Shown: positions 45,301-56,200, counted from the first letter of the stretch. The stretch: DNA of 64,000 nt from Chitinophagaceae bacterium (GCA_016710165.1 JADJLJ010000001.1:1488001-1552000), one strand, 5' to 3'. The notes: generated from the sequence alone by a model not told the origin. Translations and numbers: made by a program.

Positions 45301-47916
45301 TATGAAGAAAGTTTTATTAAACTTCTCTCCTTGTTTTACTGTTTTCCAACACGTTTGCTTCCCACATATCCGGGGGGGAAATGATCTACCAGTACCTGGG
45401 TCCCGGAAGTTCTCCCAATACAAAAAGTTACCGGATCACCCTTAAGCTTTTCCGGGATAACACCTGCTTCAGTTGTGCAGATATGCCGCTTGTTGTCCGG
45501 ATCGGGATATTTAACAATGACAATAATTCACATATTTCATTATCTCCGTTTGATATTGACCTGCTTTCTGAAGTAAGCGTTCCTGCTGTTCCCCCGCCAA
45601 TATGTATGACAAATCCACCGCCCTTGAATTACAGCATGGGTACTTACCAGATCACCATTGACCTGCCCAATAATGCAAATGGCTATACCGCAGTTTATCA
45701 AACCTGCTGCCGGATCACCCCGATGGAAAATGTGGCTACGGTACCACCCCCCGGGCAGGGAGAAGGATCTACGTATGTCTGTTTTATTCCCGGTTCAAAC
45801 CAACTGGCAGCCGGAAATAACAGCAGTCCTCAATTCAAAACACTATTGGCCCCGGTCTGTTACCGTGCCCCTTTTACTTTTGATTTTGGCGCCATTGATC
45901 CCGATGGAGATTCTTTAGTGTATTCTTTTGCAGTGCTTATAACCGCGGCGCTGCACCAAATGCTCCCCGATAACCCCTCAGCCCCACCATACCAATCGGT
46001 GACATATATAAACCCCGGATATTCAGGCACCAGCCCTTTTGGCTCCAGGGGCGGTTTTAAATAACCGGACCGGGATCATTTCCGGAACAGCCCCTCAGAA
46101 TGCAGGCAGGTATGTGGTATGTGTTTGTATCAATGAATACCGGAATGGCGTACTGATCGGCCGGCACCGGAAAGATTTCATCATTACCGTTGATAACTGC
46201 TCCATTCCAACATCTACATTAAATCCAAACTATACCAGTTGCGATGGATTTACCCTGAGCTTTGCAAACCTTGCTCCGCCGGATAATATTCAAAGCTATT
46301 TCTGGGATTTTGGCGATGGCAATACATCTACCCTGGACGCTCCCACTCATACTTATGCCGACACAGGCGTTTATATCTTAAAACTGGTGGTTAACCGTGG
46401 ACTTCAATGTGCCGATTCCACCACAGCCATTGTCCGGGTCTTCCCCGGTTTCCGTCCCGACTTTACCATTGCCGGCCAGTGCAAGAATACACCCATTCAA
46501 TTTACGGATATCACTTCCGCCGATTATGGCGTGATCAATAAATGGAACTGGGACTTTGGCGATATCGGTTCACCCACCAATACCTCCACCCTGCAAAACC
46601 CAACGCATGTTTATGCCAATACCGGCACGTACAATGTGACCTTTGTGGTGGAAAGCAGTAAAGGATGTATTGATACCGTATTGAAAAGCTTTAATGTGGT
46701 GGACAAGCCGGCTTTAACTGTAAGCAATGATACCCTGATCTGCATTCTTGATACGCTGCAGTTGCACGCGGTTGGTACGGGCAATTTTGTGTGGACACCC
46801 AATTACATGATCAGCAATGTGAACAGTCCTGACCCGTTTGTAAGTCCGGATGTACCTACCACATACACCGTAACGCTAACGGATGCTTTTGGCTGCAGCG
46901 CCACCAGTTCGGTGCGGGTGGATGTAAAAGCTTTTGTTACACTTTTTGCTCCGCCCGATACCACTATTTGCCGGACCGACCCGGTGGTACTCCGGATCAG
47001 CAGCGATGCATTGAATTACCTGTGGACAGAGATACCGGCAGGCAATACATTGAATGATCCCACATTAAAGAATCCAACTGCCACACCGCTGGTAACTACC
47101 ACCTATCATGTGCTGGCAAGCATTGGAAAGTGTATTGCTCAGGAAGATATAACCATCACACCGATCCCTTACCCGGCTGCCAATGCAGGTCCCGACCAGC
47201 ACATTTGTGCTGGTAACTCTGCACAGCTGAATGCAGGCGGTGGCAGTATTTATTCGTGGACGCCATCGGCATTCTTAACCGCCACCAATATTCCCAACCC
47301 GGTTTCTGTAAGGCCAACCGATAATGTACGCTATGTGGTTACGGTAAGAGATGTGCTGGGTTGCCCCAAGCCGGCAAGGGATACCATGATCCTTTACGTG
47401 GATAAGATCAATGCAAATGCCGGCCCCAGGGATACCTCGGTGGTGCTTGGCCAGCCCCTGCAGCTGAATGCAAGCGGCAGCATCAACTATTCGTGGACAC
47501 CCACCACCTGGCTGAATAACCCGGGCATTGCTGATCCCATTTCACTGCCGCAGAATAATATTGAATACGTGGTAAGGGTAAGCAATAATATAGGCTGCTT
47601 TGATACCGATACCATATTGGTAAAAGTATACAGGGTAAGCCCCGGTCTTTTCATCCCCAATGCCTTTACGCCCAATGGCGATGGCAACAACGATATCTTC
47701 CGGCCGGTAGCCATCGGGATGAAGTCGGTGGATGCTTTCCGGGTATACAACCGCTGGGGACAGATGATCTATTCCGGCACGGGCAATGGCGCCGGCTGGG
47801 ACGGCACGTTCGGCGGCAGGCCCCAGGAAGCAGCCACCTATGTATGGTATGCCGAGGGAGTTGATTACCTGAATAATAAGATAAAACAAAAGGGAACGGT
47901 GATACTGATAAGATAG
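45301..47916 (+). CDS. Type B T9SS (gliding-motility C-terminal domain) adhesin with PKD repeats, several indels
   Basis: An exported surface protein of about 870 residues when repaired. The signal (MKKVLLNF ... FSNTFASHISGGEMIYQYLGPG) is split by an extra base at about 45321-45330. A compensated pair (lost T at 45926-45929, extra C at 45965-45968) makes the track read AVLITAALHQMLP where the frame between would read CSAYNRGAAPNAP, as the downstream paralog predicts. Another extra base lies at about 46046. Then come PKD domains (SYFWDFGDGNTSTLDAPTHTYADTGVY, NWDFGDIGSPTNTST) and beta repeats with NAGPDQHICAG. The C-terminal FIPNAFTPNGDGNNDIFRP ... VYNRWGQMIYSG ... KGTVILIR is the CHU_C/type B sorting domain, so it is exported through SprA. 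Confidence 0.88.
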
Positions 47917-47949
47917 CACACTCTATATATTGTCAATAAGTTTATACAA

Positions 47950-47978
47950 CCGCCGGCTTTGCAAAGCCGGCGGTTTTT
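47950..47978 (+). terminator. Terminator between the two type B adhesin genes
   Basis: A 24-bp perfect palindrome (CCGCCGGCTTTG with its complement) followed by TTTTT. It can act on the plus strand after the stop at 47916. Confidence 0.88.
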
Positions 47979-48019
47979 GTGTAGCTTTAATGCTATCCTT
48001 ATCTACCATCATGCCGATT

Positions 48020-51000
48020 ATGAAAAAAATCCTTTTTTCCTGCCTGCTGATCTTTTTATTTCCTGATGCGTTTGCAACCCACATTATCGGTGGAGAAATG
48101 CGGTATGAGTATATTGGTCCGGGGGCTGCACCCAATTCAAAACAATACCGGGTACGATTATTAATGCTAAAAGGACCAACAGGTGCCCTACTTTCTACTC
48201 AATACATTGTTGGGATATTTAATAATGATAACGGTTTAAAAGTTTTAGGTACGGCTGCCAACAGTAACTGGGCCGCTGTAGAGGATTTTACAGGCACGTT
48301 GGCTGTACCTATCATCATTTCCCCCTGCATACAGCCACCTCCTCTTCTGGACTATGTTTATAAGACCTATTCCTTTATTATTGAATTACCCGATAACAAT
48401 ACAGGATACACGGTTGCTTTTCAAACATTCAGCCGGCAAAATTCAAATAATGTTGACCCAAACCAGGGAGCAACATATAGTTGTGTGATTCCCGGTCTCA
48501 GTGTACTTCCAAATCCACAAACTGATAATTGTCCTGCTTATAAATTACCCATCTCTGCCATCTGCGAAAGTTCACCCTTTACGTTAGATTTTAGTGCAAC
48601 CGATCCGGACGGTGATTCACTCGTTTATAGTTTTTGTGATGCATACAACGGAGGGGCTGCAACTTTTGCAGACTGGACCGACCCGGCAGGCCCTCCTTAT
48701 GGATCGGTAATTTATACTGCTCCTTACAATTCTGCTTTTCCGATGGGACCATCGGTTACAATTGATCCAAATACGGGAATCATATCAGGTACTGCTCCTG
48801 CAAGCGGACGATATGTTTTATGTGTTTGTGCTTCGGTTTATAGAAATGGGGTGTTACTTACTGTTCACAGAAAGGACCTGATCGTTGAAGTTTCAAATTG
48901 CATTCCCCTTACTGCAAATCCAAACTTTACTCCTATTACCTGTGATGGTTTCACCGTGAATTTCTTTGATAACAGTGCCGGTAACCCAACCGGCTGGCTA
49001 TGGGATTTTGGAGACCCTGCCAGTGGAGCTGCTAATACTTCCACTTTACAAAATCCAACCCATACATTTACAGATACCGGTGTGTTTAATGTGAAACTCG
49101 TTGTTTCCATTGCCGGAGTATGCACCGATTCCATAATCAGACCTATCAGTGTTTACCCCGGCTTCTTACCCGGCTTCCTTAATACAGCGCCTTGCGTAAA
49201 TACGCCTGTTCAATTCACCGATACAACCTATACCGCTTATGGTGTTGTAAATTCATGGCGCTGGGATTTTGGAGACCCCTCCACCCTGGCAGATACCAGT
49301 CACCTGCAAAACCCGGCTTATACCTATGCCACCGCAGGTACCTATACGGTTGAACTTCGGGTAACGAACAGCAAAGGTTGTGATAAGACCTATACAAAAG
49401 CCATTACCATATTCGCCAATCCCCTGCTCTCCGTCTTCCCCGCCGATTCGGTCTACTGCGGATTGGATACCCTGCAGCTTACTGGTGTGGGTACGGGAAC
49501 ATTCAACTGGACACCCCCGCTGAATATCATCGGCGCCAGCACGGCAACGCCATTGGTATTTCCGCCGGCAACCACCAAATACTATTCAGAACTTACGGAT
49601 GTAAATGGCTGCAAATCGAGAGACTCCCTTTCGGTGATACCGAAATTCGATCTTACCAATGCCATCACCGGACCCATTGCCATCTGCGAAGAAGATACGG
49701 TAACACTCAACGGCAGCAGCAATTACAGCAACAACATCACCTGGCAATGGACCCCGGCTGCCACGGTTGAATCGCCAGGCAACGATACCACCCGGGTTTA
49801 TCCAACCGTTACAACAACATACAGCTTGCTTACACGCTGGGGAAATAACTGCATCGCCAGCAAGGAACATACCATCAATGTAACGCCATTGGCTGTTCCC
49901 AATGCCGGGCCCGATGCCTTTGTATGCAGCGGCGGCGGACAGGCATCCACCCAGCTGAATGCCAGTGGCGGCACCAGTTATTCATGGACACCCGTTACCG
50001 GTTTAAACAATCCCAACATACCAAACCCCATTGCTTCGCCAACAACGCCTACCTATTACGTAGTGGCCGTTGGGGTGGCCGGTTGCCCCAAATTACGGAC
50101 CGATACTGTTTTTGTGGACGTAGGCACCGTGCCGCTGATCCGTACACTGAACGATACGCTCATCTGCACCATCGACACGCTGCAACTCACCACAACCGGC
50201 GCCGGAAGTTTTGCATGGACACCCAATTACATGATCAGCAATACCACCGTTGCCAGTCCGCTGGTAAGCCCCGATGTGCCTACCTGGTATCATGTTACCC
50301 TCACCGATGCCGTGGGATGTAAGAACAATGATTCCGTCTTTGTGGATGTGAAAGCCAGCGTTTCGTTGTATGCCGGGGCCGATACAACCATCTGCCAGAC
50401 CGATGGATTTACCCTTAACACCGTGAGTGATGGATTGTATTACCAATGGACACCGGCCACCTGGCTGAATAACAGCACCATTAAAAATCCATTCGCCACA
50501 CCGCTCACAAGCACCACCTATCGTGTACGGGCAAGTATCGGCAAATGTTTCAGCGAGGATGATATTCACATCAACGTGGTTCCATACCCGGCTGCCAATG
50601 CGGGGCCAGATGCCTATATCTGTACAGGCTTCTCTGCACAACTGAATGCAACAGGCGGCAGCAGCTATGCCTGGAGCCCGGCAACTTTCTTAAATAACAG
50701 GCTCATCCCTGATCCTGTTTCAGTAAATCCAACGGCCAGCATTCAATACATCGTAACTGTTCGGGATAACCTGGGTTGTCCTAAACCGGTAAAAGATACC
50801 GTTTGGGTAAGGGTTTACCCGGCCGTGGTTGCCGATGCCGGCCCGAGAGATACCACCGTGGTGCTTGGACAGCCTTTATTCCTGAATGCAACGGGTGCCG
50901 ACAATTATGTATGGTCGCCATCCACCTGGCTCAATGATCCCAATATTCACAACCCGGTTGCTTTGCCGCAGGATGATATTGAATACATAGTTACGGCCAC

Positions 51001-51334
51001 CACTGCCCTGGGCTGTATTGGCAGGGACAGCATCCTGGTAAGATTGTTCAAAATGGATGAAGACATTTATGTTCCAAACGCCTTTACACCCAATGGAGAT
51101 GGCAATAATGATGTATTGCGGCCCATCCTGCTGGGCATGAAAGACCTTACCTACTTCCGGGTGTATAACCGCTGGGGAGTGCTGATGTTCTCCACTTCGG
51201 AGAAAGGAAAGGGATGGGACGGACGGTACAACGGCAAGGCCCAGGATCCCGCTGCTTTTGTGTGGGAAGCCGAAGCGGTTACCTACAAGGGACAAATAAA
51301 AAAGAAGAAAGGCTCGGCGGTTTTGATACGGTAA
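48020..51334 (+). CDS. Second type B T9SS adhesin with PKD repeats
   Basis: A 1104-residue paralog of the preceding protein, with no frameshifts. MKKILFSCLLIFLFPDAFATHIIGGEMRYEYIGPG is the signal and the conserved N-terminus; the frame is open further upstream but that part crosses the terminator. PKD domains (GWLWDFGDPASGAANTST, SWRWDFGDPSTLADTSH), a chain of Ig-like NAGPDAFVCSGGG/NAGPDAYICTG repeats, and the terminal IYVPNAFTPNGDGNNDVLRP ... VYNRWGVLMFSTS ... GSAVLIR type B domain follow. It probably forms a long surface fibre or adhesin. SprF/PorP partners, common beside type B cargo, are not in this window. Confidence 0.92.
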   Translation: MKKILFSCLLIFLFPDAFATHIIGGEMRYEYIGPGAAPNSKQYRVRLLMLKGPTGALLSTQYIVGIFNNDNGLKVLGTAANSNWAAVEDFTGTLAVPIIISPCIQPPPLLDYVYKTYSFIIELPDNNTGYTVAFQTFSRQNSNNVDPNQGATYSCVIPGLSVLPNPQTDNCPAYKLPISAICESSPFTLDFSATDPDGDSLVYSFCDAYNGGAATFADWTDPAGPPYGSVIYTAPYNSAFPMGPSVTIDPNTGIISGTAPASGRYVLCVCASVYRNGVLLTVHRKDLIVEVSNCIPLTANPNFTPITCDGFTVNFFDNSAGNPTGWLWDFGDPASGAANTSTLQNPTHTFTDTGVFNVKLVVSIAGVCTDSIIRPISVYPGFLPGFLNTAPCVNTPVQFTDTTYTAYGVVNSWRWDFGDPSTLADTSHLQNPAYTYATAGTYTVELRVTNSKGCDKTYTKAITIFANPLLSVFPADSVYCGLDTLQLTGVGTGTFNWTPPLNIIGASTATPLVFPPATTKYYSELTDVNGCKSRDSLSVIPKFDLTNAITGPIAICEEDTVTLNGSSNYSNNITWQWTPAATVESPGNDTTRVYPTVTTTYSLLTRWGNNCIASKEHTINVTPLAVPNAGPDAFVCSGGGQASTQLNASGGTSYSWTPVTGLNNPNIPNPIASPTTPTYYVVAVGVAGCPKLRTDTVFVDVGTVPLIRTLNDTLICTIDTLQLTTTGAGSFAWTPNYMISNTTVASPLVSPDVPTWYHVTLTDAVGCKNNDSVFVDVKASVSLYAGADTTICQTDGFTLNTVSDGLYYQWTPATWLNNSTIKNPFATPLTSTTYRVRASIGKCFSEDDIHINVVPYPAANAGPDAYICTGFSAQLNATGGSSYAWSPATFLNNRLIPDPVSVNPTASIQYIVTVRDNLGCPKPVKDTVWVRVYPAVVADAGPRDTTVVLGQPLFLNATGADNYVWSPSTWLNDPNIHNPVALPQDDIEYIVTATTALGCIGRDSILVRLFKMDEDIYVPNAFTPNGDGNNDVLRPILLGMKDLTYFRVYNRWGVLMFSTSEKGKGWDGRYNGKAQDPAAFVWEAEAVTYKGQIKKKKGSAVLIR

Positions 51335-51352
51335 TGGAATATTGTTCAGGCT

Positions 51353-51443
51353 GTCATGCCGAGCCTGCGGACCGGCAGGGAACGAAGCATCTCTTCATCA
51401 CCTGTAAAAGATTCTTCTCCGCCAACTGGCGGATCAGAATGAC
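51353..51443. repeat. GTCATgcCGAG-type hairpin element
   Basis: GTCATGCCGAG ... GGAACGAAGCATCTC on the left and GATTCTTCTCC ... GATCAGAATGAC on the right form an imperfect long hairpin, with a CCTGCGGACCGGCAGG insert of the LPAGRQG type on the left arm. It is of the same family as the core of the MITE at 25609. Confidence 0.75.
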
Positions 51444-51453
51444 GGTCCATAAA

Positions 51454-51493
51454 ACAAAGAAGCACAAAGTGAATTCACTTTGTGCTTCTTTGT
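51454..51493. repeat. 40-bp perfect palindrome
   Basis: ACAAAGAAGCACAAAGTGAA followed by its exact complement, centred on GAATTC. It lies eleven bases after the previous element, in the 216-base gap before the SDR gene, and may form a cruciform or a bidirectional terminator. Confidence 0.85.
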
Positions 51494-51550
51494 GTAAAAC
51501 CTTTGGGATGCTTTGTGGTATAATTTAATTCCCTTCCATTATTTTGCAGC

Positions 51551-52312
51551 ATGAATAAGATCGTACTCATCACAGGGGCCACATCCGGTATCGGAAAAGC
51601 CTGCGCCGAAAAATTTGCAGCAGACAAAGATAACCTCATCATCACCGGCAGGAGAAAGGACCGGCTGGCTGAACTGAAAGCAGAACTGGAAAAAAGATCC
51701 GGTATTTCTGTGCTGGCCTTATGCTTTGATGTACAGGATAAGCATGCAGTGGATGGAGCGTTCAAAGATCTTCCGGAACAATGGCAGCAGATCGACATCC
51801 TTATCAACAATGCCGGTCTTGCCCTGGGCAGGGATAGTTTTGAGGACGCCGACATGGATGATTGGGAAACCATGCTTAACACCAATGTGCAGGGATTGCT
51901 TTATGTAACCAAAGCCATATTGCCTTTTATGCTCAGGCAAAAGAAAGGCCACATCATCAATATGGGTTCGGTTGCCGGCAAGGAAGTGTACGAAAAAGGA
52001 AATGTGTACTGTGCCAGCAAGTTTGCCGTGGATGCCATCACCAAGGCCATGCGGATCGACCTGCTGAAAAACAATATCAAGGTCACCGGCATTCATCCAG
52101 GCGCTGTGGAGACGGAATTCTCGCTGGTCCGTTTTAAGGGCGACGACAAAACAGCGAGGTCGGCCTATACCGGCTTTACCCCCCTGACAGCAGGAGATAT
52201 TGCCGATACGATCTACTACTGTACCAGCCTTCCGGATCATGTTTGCATCAACGACCTGGTAATTACCTGTACCCGGCAGGCAGGCACCTACTATTTCCAT
52301 AAGGATCAATAG
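51551..52312 (+). CDS. Short-chain dehydrogenase/reductase, YdfG-like
   Basis: A 253-residue classical SDR, NADP-preferring by ITGRRKDRL (Arg after strand 2). TGATSGIGKACAEKF is the cofactor loop, INNAGLALG the NNAG motif, NMGSVAGKEVY the catalytic Ser, and YCASKFAVDAITKAM the Tyr-x3-Lys. VTGIHPGAVETEFSLVRF closes the site. It resembles YdfG 3-hydroxy acid/serine dehydrogenases, but the substrate is unproven. TATTTTG lies just before the ATG, a near-consensus -7 box. Confidence 0.93.
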   Translation: MNKIVLITGATSGIGKACAEKFAADKDNLIITGRRKDRLAELKAELEKRSGISVLALCFDVQDKHAVDGAFKDLPEQWQQIDILINNAGLALGRDSFEDADMDDWETMLNTNVQGLLYVTKAILPFMLRQKKGHIINMGSVAGKEVYEKGNVYCASKFAVDAITKAMRIDLLKNNIKVTGIHPGAVETEFSLVRFKGDDKTARSAYTGFTPLTAGDIADTIYYCTSLPDHVCINDLVITCTRQAGTYYFHKDQ

Positions 52313-52455
52313 TTTAATCTCCTCGGAAGGGCAATACGGCCCGCTTCATTTCCGTTATAAACCAGAGAAAACCCGGTCTTTGGCAGAATTTTACTTGCAT
52401 GGGCAGGTAAAAAGCAGTAAAATTGTACTGTTATCCAGAACCTAAGAAAAAACAA

Positions 52456-52929
52456 ATGAAGAACCGTATCATTTTATTCAGCATCATAGCGATGACCCTT
52501 TTCGGTCATTCCTCCTCTGCACAAAAAGCTATTAAGCAAGGTCCCTGCTCATCTCCTTCTATTTTGGCACAGGCCGACAGCATTAAAAAAATACTGGCCA
52601 CACAGGGTTTTGAAGTGGTGAAAGAAGCTTCCATGCAGATGGAAAGTGAATATGAAATGCCCGTGATCGTTCCCCTTACGCAAGGCAGCTGGTACCAGTT
52701 TGTGTTCATCGGCGATATGAGTTCCCGGTTGTATGAAGTACGCATGTACGACTGGAATGAAAAGCAGGTGGTTTACCAGAAAAAATACTGGGGCGACGTG
52801 GAGGGAAATGTGATCAGCTATTCTTACATTCCCCAGTTCTCCGAATACCACATGATAAAACCCGTACAGGTGAACAAGAAGAAAAAAGAACTGTGCGGGT
52901 ATGTGATGTTATTGAAGAAAACAGAATAA
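52456..52929 (+). CDS. Small exported protein of unknown function
   Basis: A 157-residue protein. The ATG at 52456 starts a clear signal peptide (MKNRIILFSIIAMTLFGHSSSAQ). The mature part has alternating beta strands (YQFVFIGDMSSRLYEVRMYDWNEKQVVYQKK, NVISYSYIPQFSEYHMIKPVQV) and a single Cys pair (GPCSS, LCGYVM). It resembles the many 15-20 kDa periplasmic beta proteins of Bacteroidota, and no named family was recognised. It is followed by its own terminator. Confidence 0.7.
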   Translation: MKNRIILFSIIAMTLFGHSSSAQKAIKQGPCSSPSILAQADSIKKILATQGFEVVKEASMQMESEYEMPVIVPLTQGSWYQFVFIGDMSSRLYEVRMYDWNEKQVVYQKKYWGDVEGNVISYSYIPQFSEYHMIKPVQVNKKKKELCGYVMLLKKTE

Positions 52930-52962
52930 TTCTATTAATAAAACCGACCGGTATTTAAGGAG

Positions 52963-52987
52963 GTCCCTGTTCTGCAGGGACTTTTTT
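52963..52987 (+). terminator. Terminator of the small exported protein gene
   Basis: GTCCCTG/CAGGGAC stem with a five-base loop, then TTTTTT; 33 bases past the stop codon. Confidence 0.85.
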
Positions 52988-53007
52988 ATTTTCCTTATGT
53001 TAAGAAA

Positions 53008-53033
53008 CCCGGTCTGACGACCCCGTCTGACCG
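53008..53033 (-). repeat. Inverted copy of the GTCAGAC array unit
   Basis: The complement of this 26-base stretch matches the core of the array units at 53096 with one mismatch (T for A). It faces the array across 62 bases, so the two can pair as a large stem. Confidence 0.8.
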
Positions 53034-53095
53034 TGGCTTTCCCTGGCATATTTTTATTTCAGCAAATAAATATTACCATTGAAGCAAATAGTAAC

Positions 53096-53230
53096 GGGCG
53101 GTCAGACGGGGACGTCAGACCGGGTACCCGAATGGGCGGTCAGACGGGGACGTCAGACCGGGTGCCCGAATGGGCGGTCAGACGGGGGCGTCAGACCGGG
53201 CACAATGAACGGGCGGTCAGGCCCGGTGCA
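53096..53230 (+). repeat. GTCAGAC iteron-like tandem array abutting sprA
   Basis: Two 38-bp units (53096-53133, 53134-53171), one 39-bp unit (53172-53210) and a partial fourth. Each full unit carries two direct GTCAGAC heptamers 13 or so bases apart, framed by GGGCG and CGGG. It is strongly G-rich beside A/T-rich DNA and ends at the last base before the sprA stop codon. With the inverted copy it fills the 301-base gap between convergent genes. Confidence 0.85.
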
Positions 53231-56200
53231 TTATTGGGTCAACGAGATCCTTATCTGCACACCGGCCCTTGTATTTACGATCGGTGCACTGGATGAGATA
53301 TACGGATTAACCCGGCGCTGGTCGAAATAGAGTTTTATGTTCACCCGGTTGTTGAGGAAATAATCGATCGAAGGTGAAATGGTAATATCCCTGCTTCCGC
53401 CGGTTGCAAAATTATTATCCTGGTCCAGGCGGCTGTTGGCTGTTACGTTATCCCGTATCTTGAAGTCGAGTCTGAAATTGATCTCGTTCTCCAGCTTATT
53501 CCCGGTACTTCCTTTAGGCGTTAAGAACTTAGGCCATTTCACATTCAGGAAGCTCAATGGATTCTTCAGCCCTCTTTTACGATATCCTGCACCAATCGAG
53601 AACTCGGTACTGCGTACTTCACTCAGCTGGAAATCGACCAGGCTTAAACTGAGCTGTCTTGTCTTGGCATATTCAACCCGTGCCTGCAATTGGTTGGTGA
53701 ACATCATATCCACCCCGATAAGCGGCGAGAACTGTTCGCCGATGCTGAGGTTTGGTACCAGGAAGTAAGGAATAAAATTCTTGGACACCGTATCGTAAAA
53801 AGACGGATACCCGAACCGTGACACATCCTGGTAAAGCAATGCAGAGGTAAAACCGTTCATGCTCAGGTTTCCTGTGTACCCATGTGATAAGGTGAAATTG
53901 GTTATATACTTATCCAGTCCTTTTATCTTGCTCAACCCGCTGTAATCAAGTTTCCAGTTAATTTTCGGAATGATGCCACGGAAAGGATTTGATTTGATGT
54001 TCGGGTTGCTCTGCCTGATGAGCGAAACCGATTTCGGATCCTGCCCGGTATAGGCGGCAATAAAGGAAGGGATCAGTACATCAATGGCGTATTTGCCATA
54101 GCCATAGTAATACCCATCGGCTCCAACCTGGTTATTGCTGTAAGGATTTGCCTTTCCCAGCCGTTCAGACATGATCACCCGGTAATCCTGGAATTTCTTA
54201 AAGGTCTCCGATACCCGGTTCGGATCAAACTTTCCAAACAATGTTTTAAAGGCAATATAAGATACATCGAAACCACCACCGGTATACGGATTCAGGTGAT
54301 TGAATGAATGATTGGTGCCGCCGCTGGTATCCAGGAAACGGTAGGTCTCAGAATAGTTCTTATTGAATGTCTTGCTCAGGTTAAGGGTGATGTTCAGGTC
54401 ACGTATCGGTTCAAGCTGGGCACTCAATGTCAAACGCTGATCAAAAGACTGCGTGAACACCGAATTGAACGTGGTATCCCGGGTAATGAGGCCTTTTGCC
54501 GATGCCCGGTTAAGCCAGGCGGTATCCGGTTGTCGCCCCAGGATAAAATCTACTCCCGGCGCCATGCTCTTCCAGTTCTGGCCAACATATTTTGTGCTGT
54601 CGGTATACCCGGGCAGCCTGGTATGTGCATTTTCCGACAAGGAAACATTTACCTGTTTTACACTGGTGATCAGTTTGCCAAATACCTTCTGTACCCCACC
54701 CACATACGGCATGGCTGTTTTATCAACGATCTTCCTGGTCTTAACCACTTTCTTTCCGTTCTTTTTGATGACCGTGTCTTTTACTTTGGTGATGCGGTTA
54801 CGCCATTTTGCCCTGTCATCAATATTCGATGGCTGGTCTAACTGCCGCAGCCATTTTGATTTCTGGTACAGCCGGTTAAAATCCAGTTGCAATGTTCCTT
54901 CTTTCTGCTGGCCATTTTCAATGATATTACCCAGTTCAACTGCCAGGCGTGATGCACCCACCCAGGTGTAAGAAGCCTGGTAACGAAGGTTCATGGTTGT
55001 CCAGTCGAGCAACGGCAGTTTACTGGTGGGAACGGTATAGGTGAAATTGGCCGTATGGTTATACAAGGTATTCCGTCCGCCCTTCAGCAGGTTCCTCCAC
55101 ACCGTATCTTTCTTTTCTTTGGTATCAATGCGTCCTGCCGGTTCATCGATCCTTGAATTATTGGTTGCGGTAAAATCAAAGTTCAGTGAACGGGTCAGGT
55201 TCCAGCGTAAAATATAATCCCGCTGGAAAGTATAGTACTTATCGTAGGTTTCCGGTATTGAATATTTGGATGCGCCCACGCTGCGTGGACGTATGGCACC
55301 AAACTGCCGGTTCACATCTGCCCGGAACGTTAACTGCGAAGGGACCAGGTTAAAATTAAACTCCTTCACCAGGTCGAACCAATGCGTTTTTGTTTTCCTG
55401 AAAAGCCGTTTGAAGGGTTCTATATACCTTGGCTTGGGTGAAAAGTTGTATCCAAGTCCGTACCGGTGCTTCACCACTTCATTGCTCTCTATCAGGGGTG
55501 TATGGCTCTTTGTTTTGAGATAAGAATAACTTATATCAAAATTGGAGATATCGTAGATCCGGGGAGCTTTTGTACTGGTCTTATTCTTGCGTACATTGGT
55601 CAAGTTCACCGCGGTGGTCGAATTGAACTCGATGGCGTTATTCCGTATGGAGTCTTTTACTGATCCGGAAACATTTTTCAGTTTGTCCTTCAGCTTTACG
55701 TCCATGTCGTACGGATCGTATTCCGGCGTACTTACATTCTGGGAATAACTGGCAAATACAGGAATGGACAGGGCTGCTGATTTCGGCAACAGTTTACCCA
55801 GTTCCAGGTTGGCCGATACGTCAAACTGGTAGAAATTATCCCGGAAGCGGTCATTGGCCCTTTGCTCCAGCGTTCCAAAACCCTGGGTATGTGTATTACC
55901 CGAAATAGATAGTGTACCCAGGTCGGCCAGGTTAACATCCAGTCTTCCCAATGCTGCCCATCCGCCGGTTTCATCAATAGAAGAAAGCCTCAGTTCATTC
56001 ACCCATACTTCGGCACAGGCCGGGTTCAGTGAATTGGTATTTTCGATCCCTATCAGCACACCCCGTATCTCTGCCAGGTTGGGGTTACCCATTACCGAAT
56101 AGGTCTGGCCACTGCCCTGGGGCTGCCGGTAGATGACCGAAGGCGATGCCGTAACGTCTTCATTGCGGTTTTGTTTAAGCCGCACCAGGGTTTGCAGGTC

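Noticed and set aside
47930..48019. Upstream extension of the second type B adhesin
   Set aside because: The extra 30 codons cross the terminator palindrome; the signal peptide begins at 48020.
53033..53330. Short open frames through the GTCAGAC array (repeating GRSDGDVRPG-type peptide)
   Set aside because: The peptide only reflects the DNA repeat, the frames run into antisense sprA, and there is no start context.
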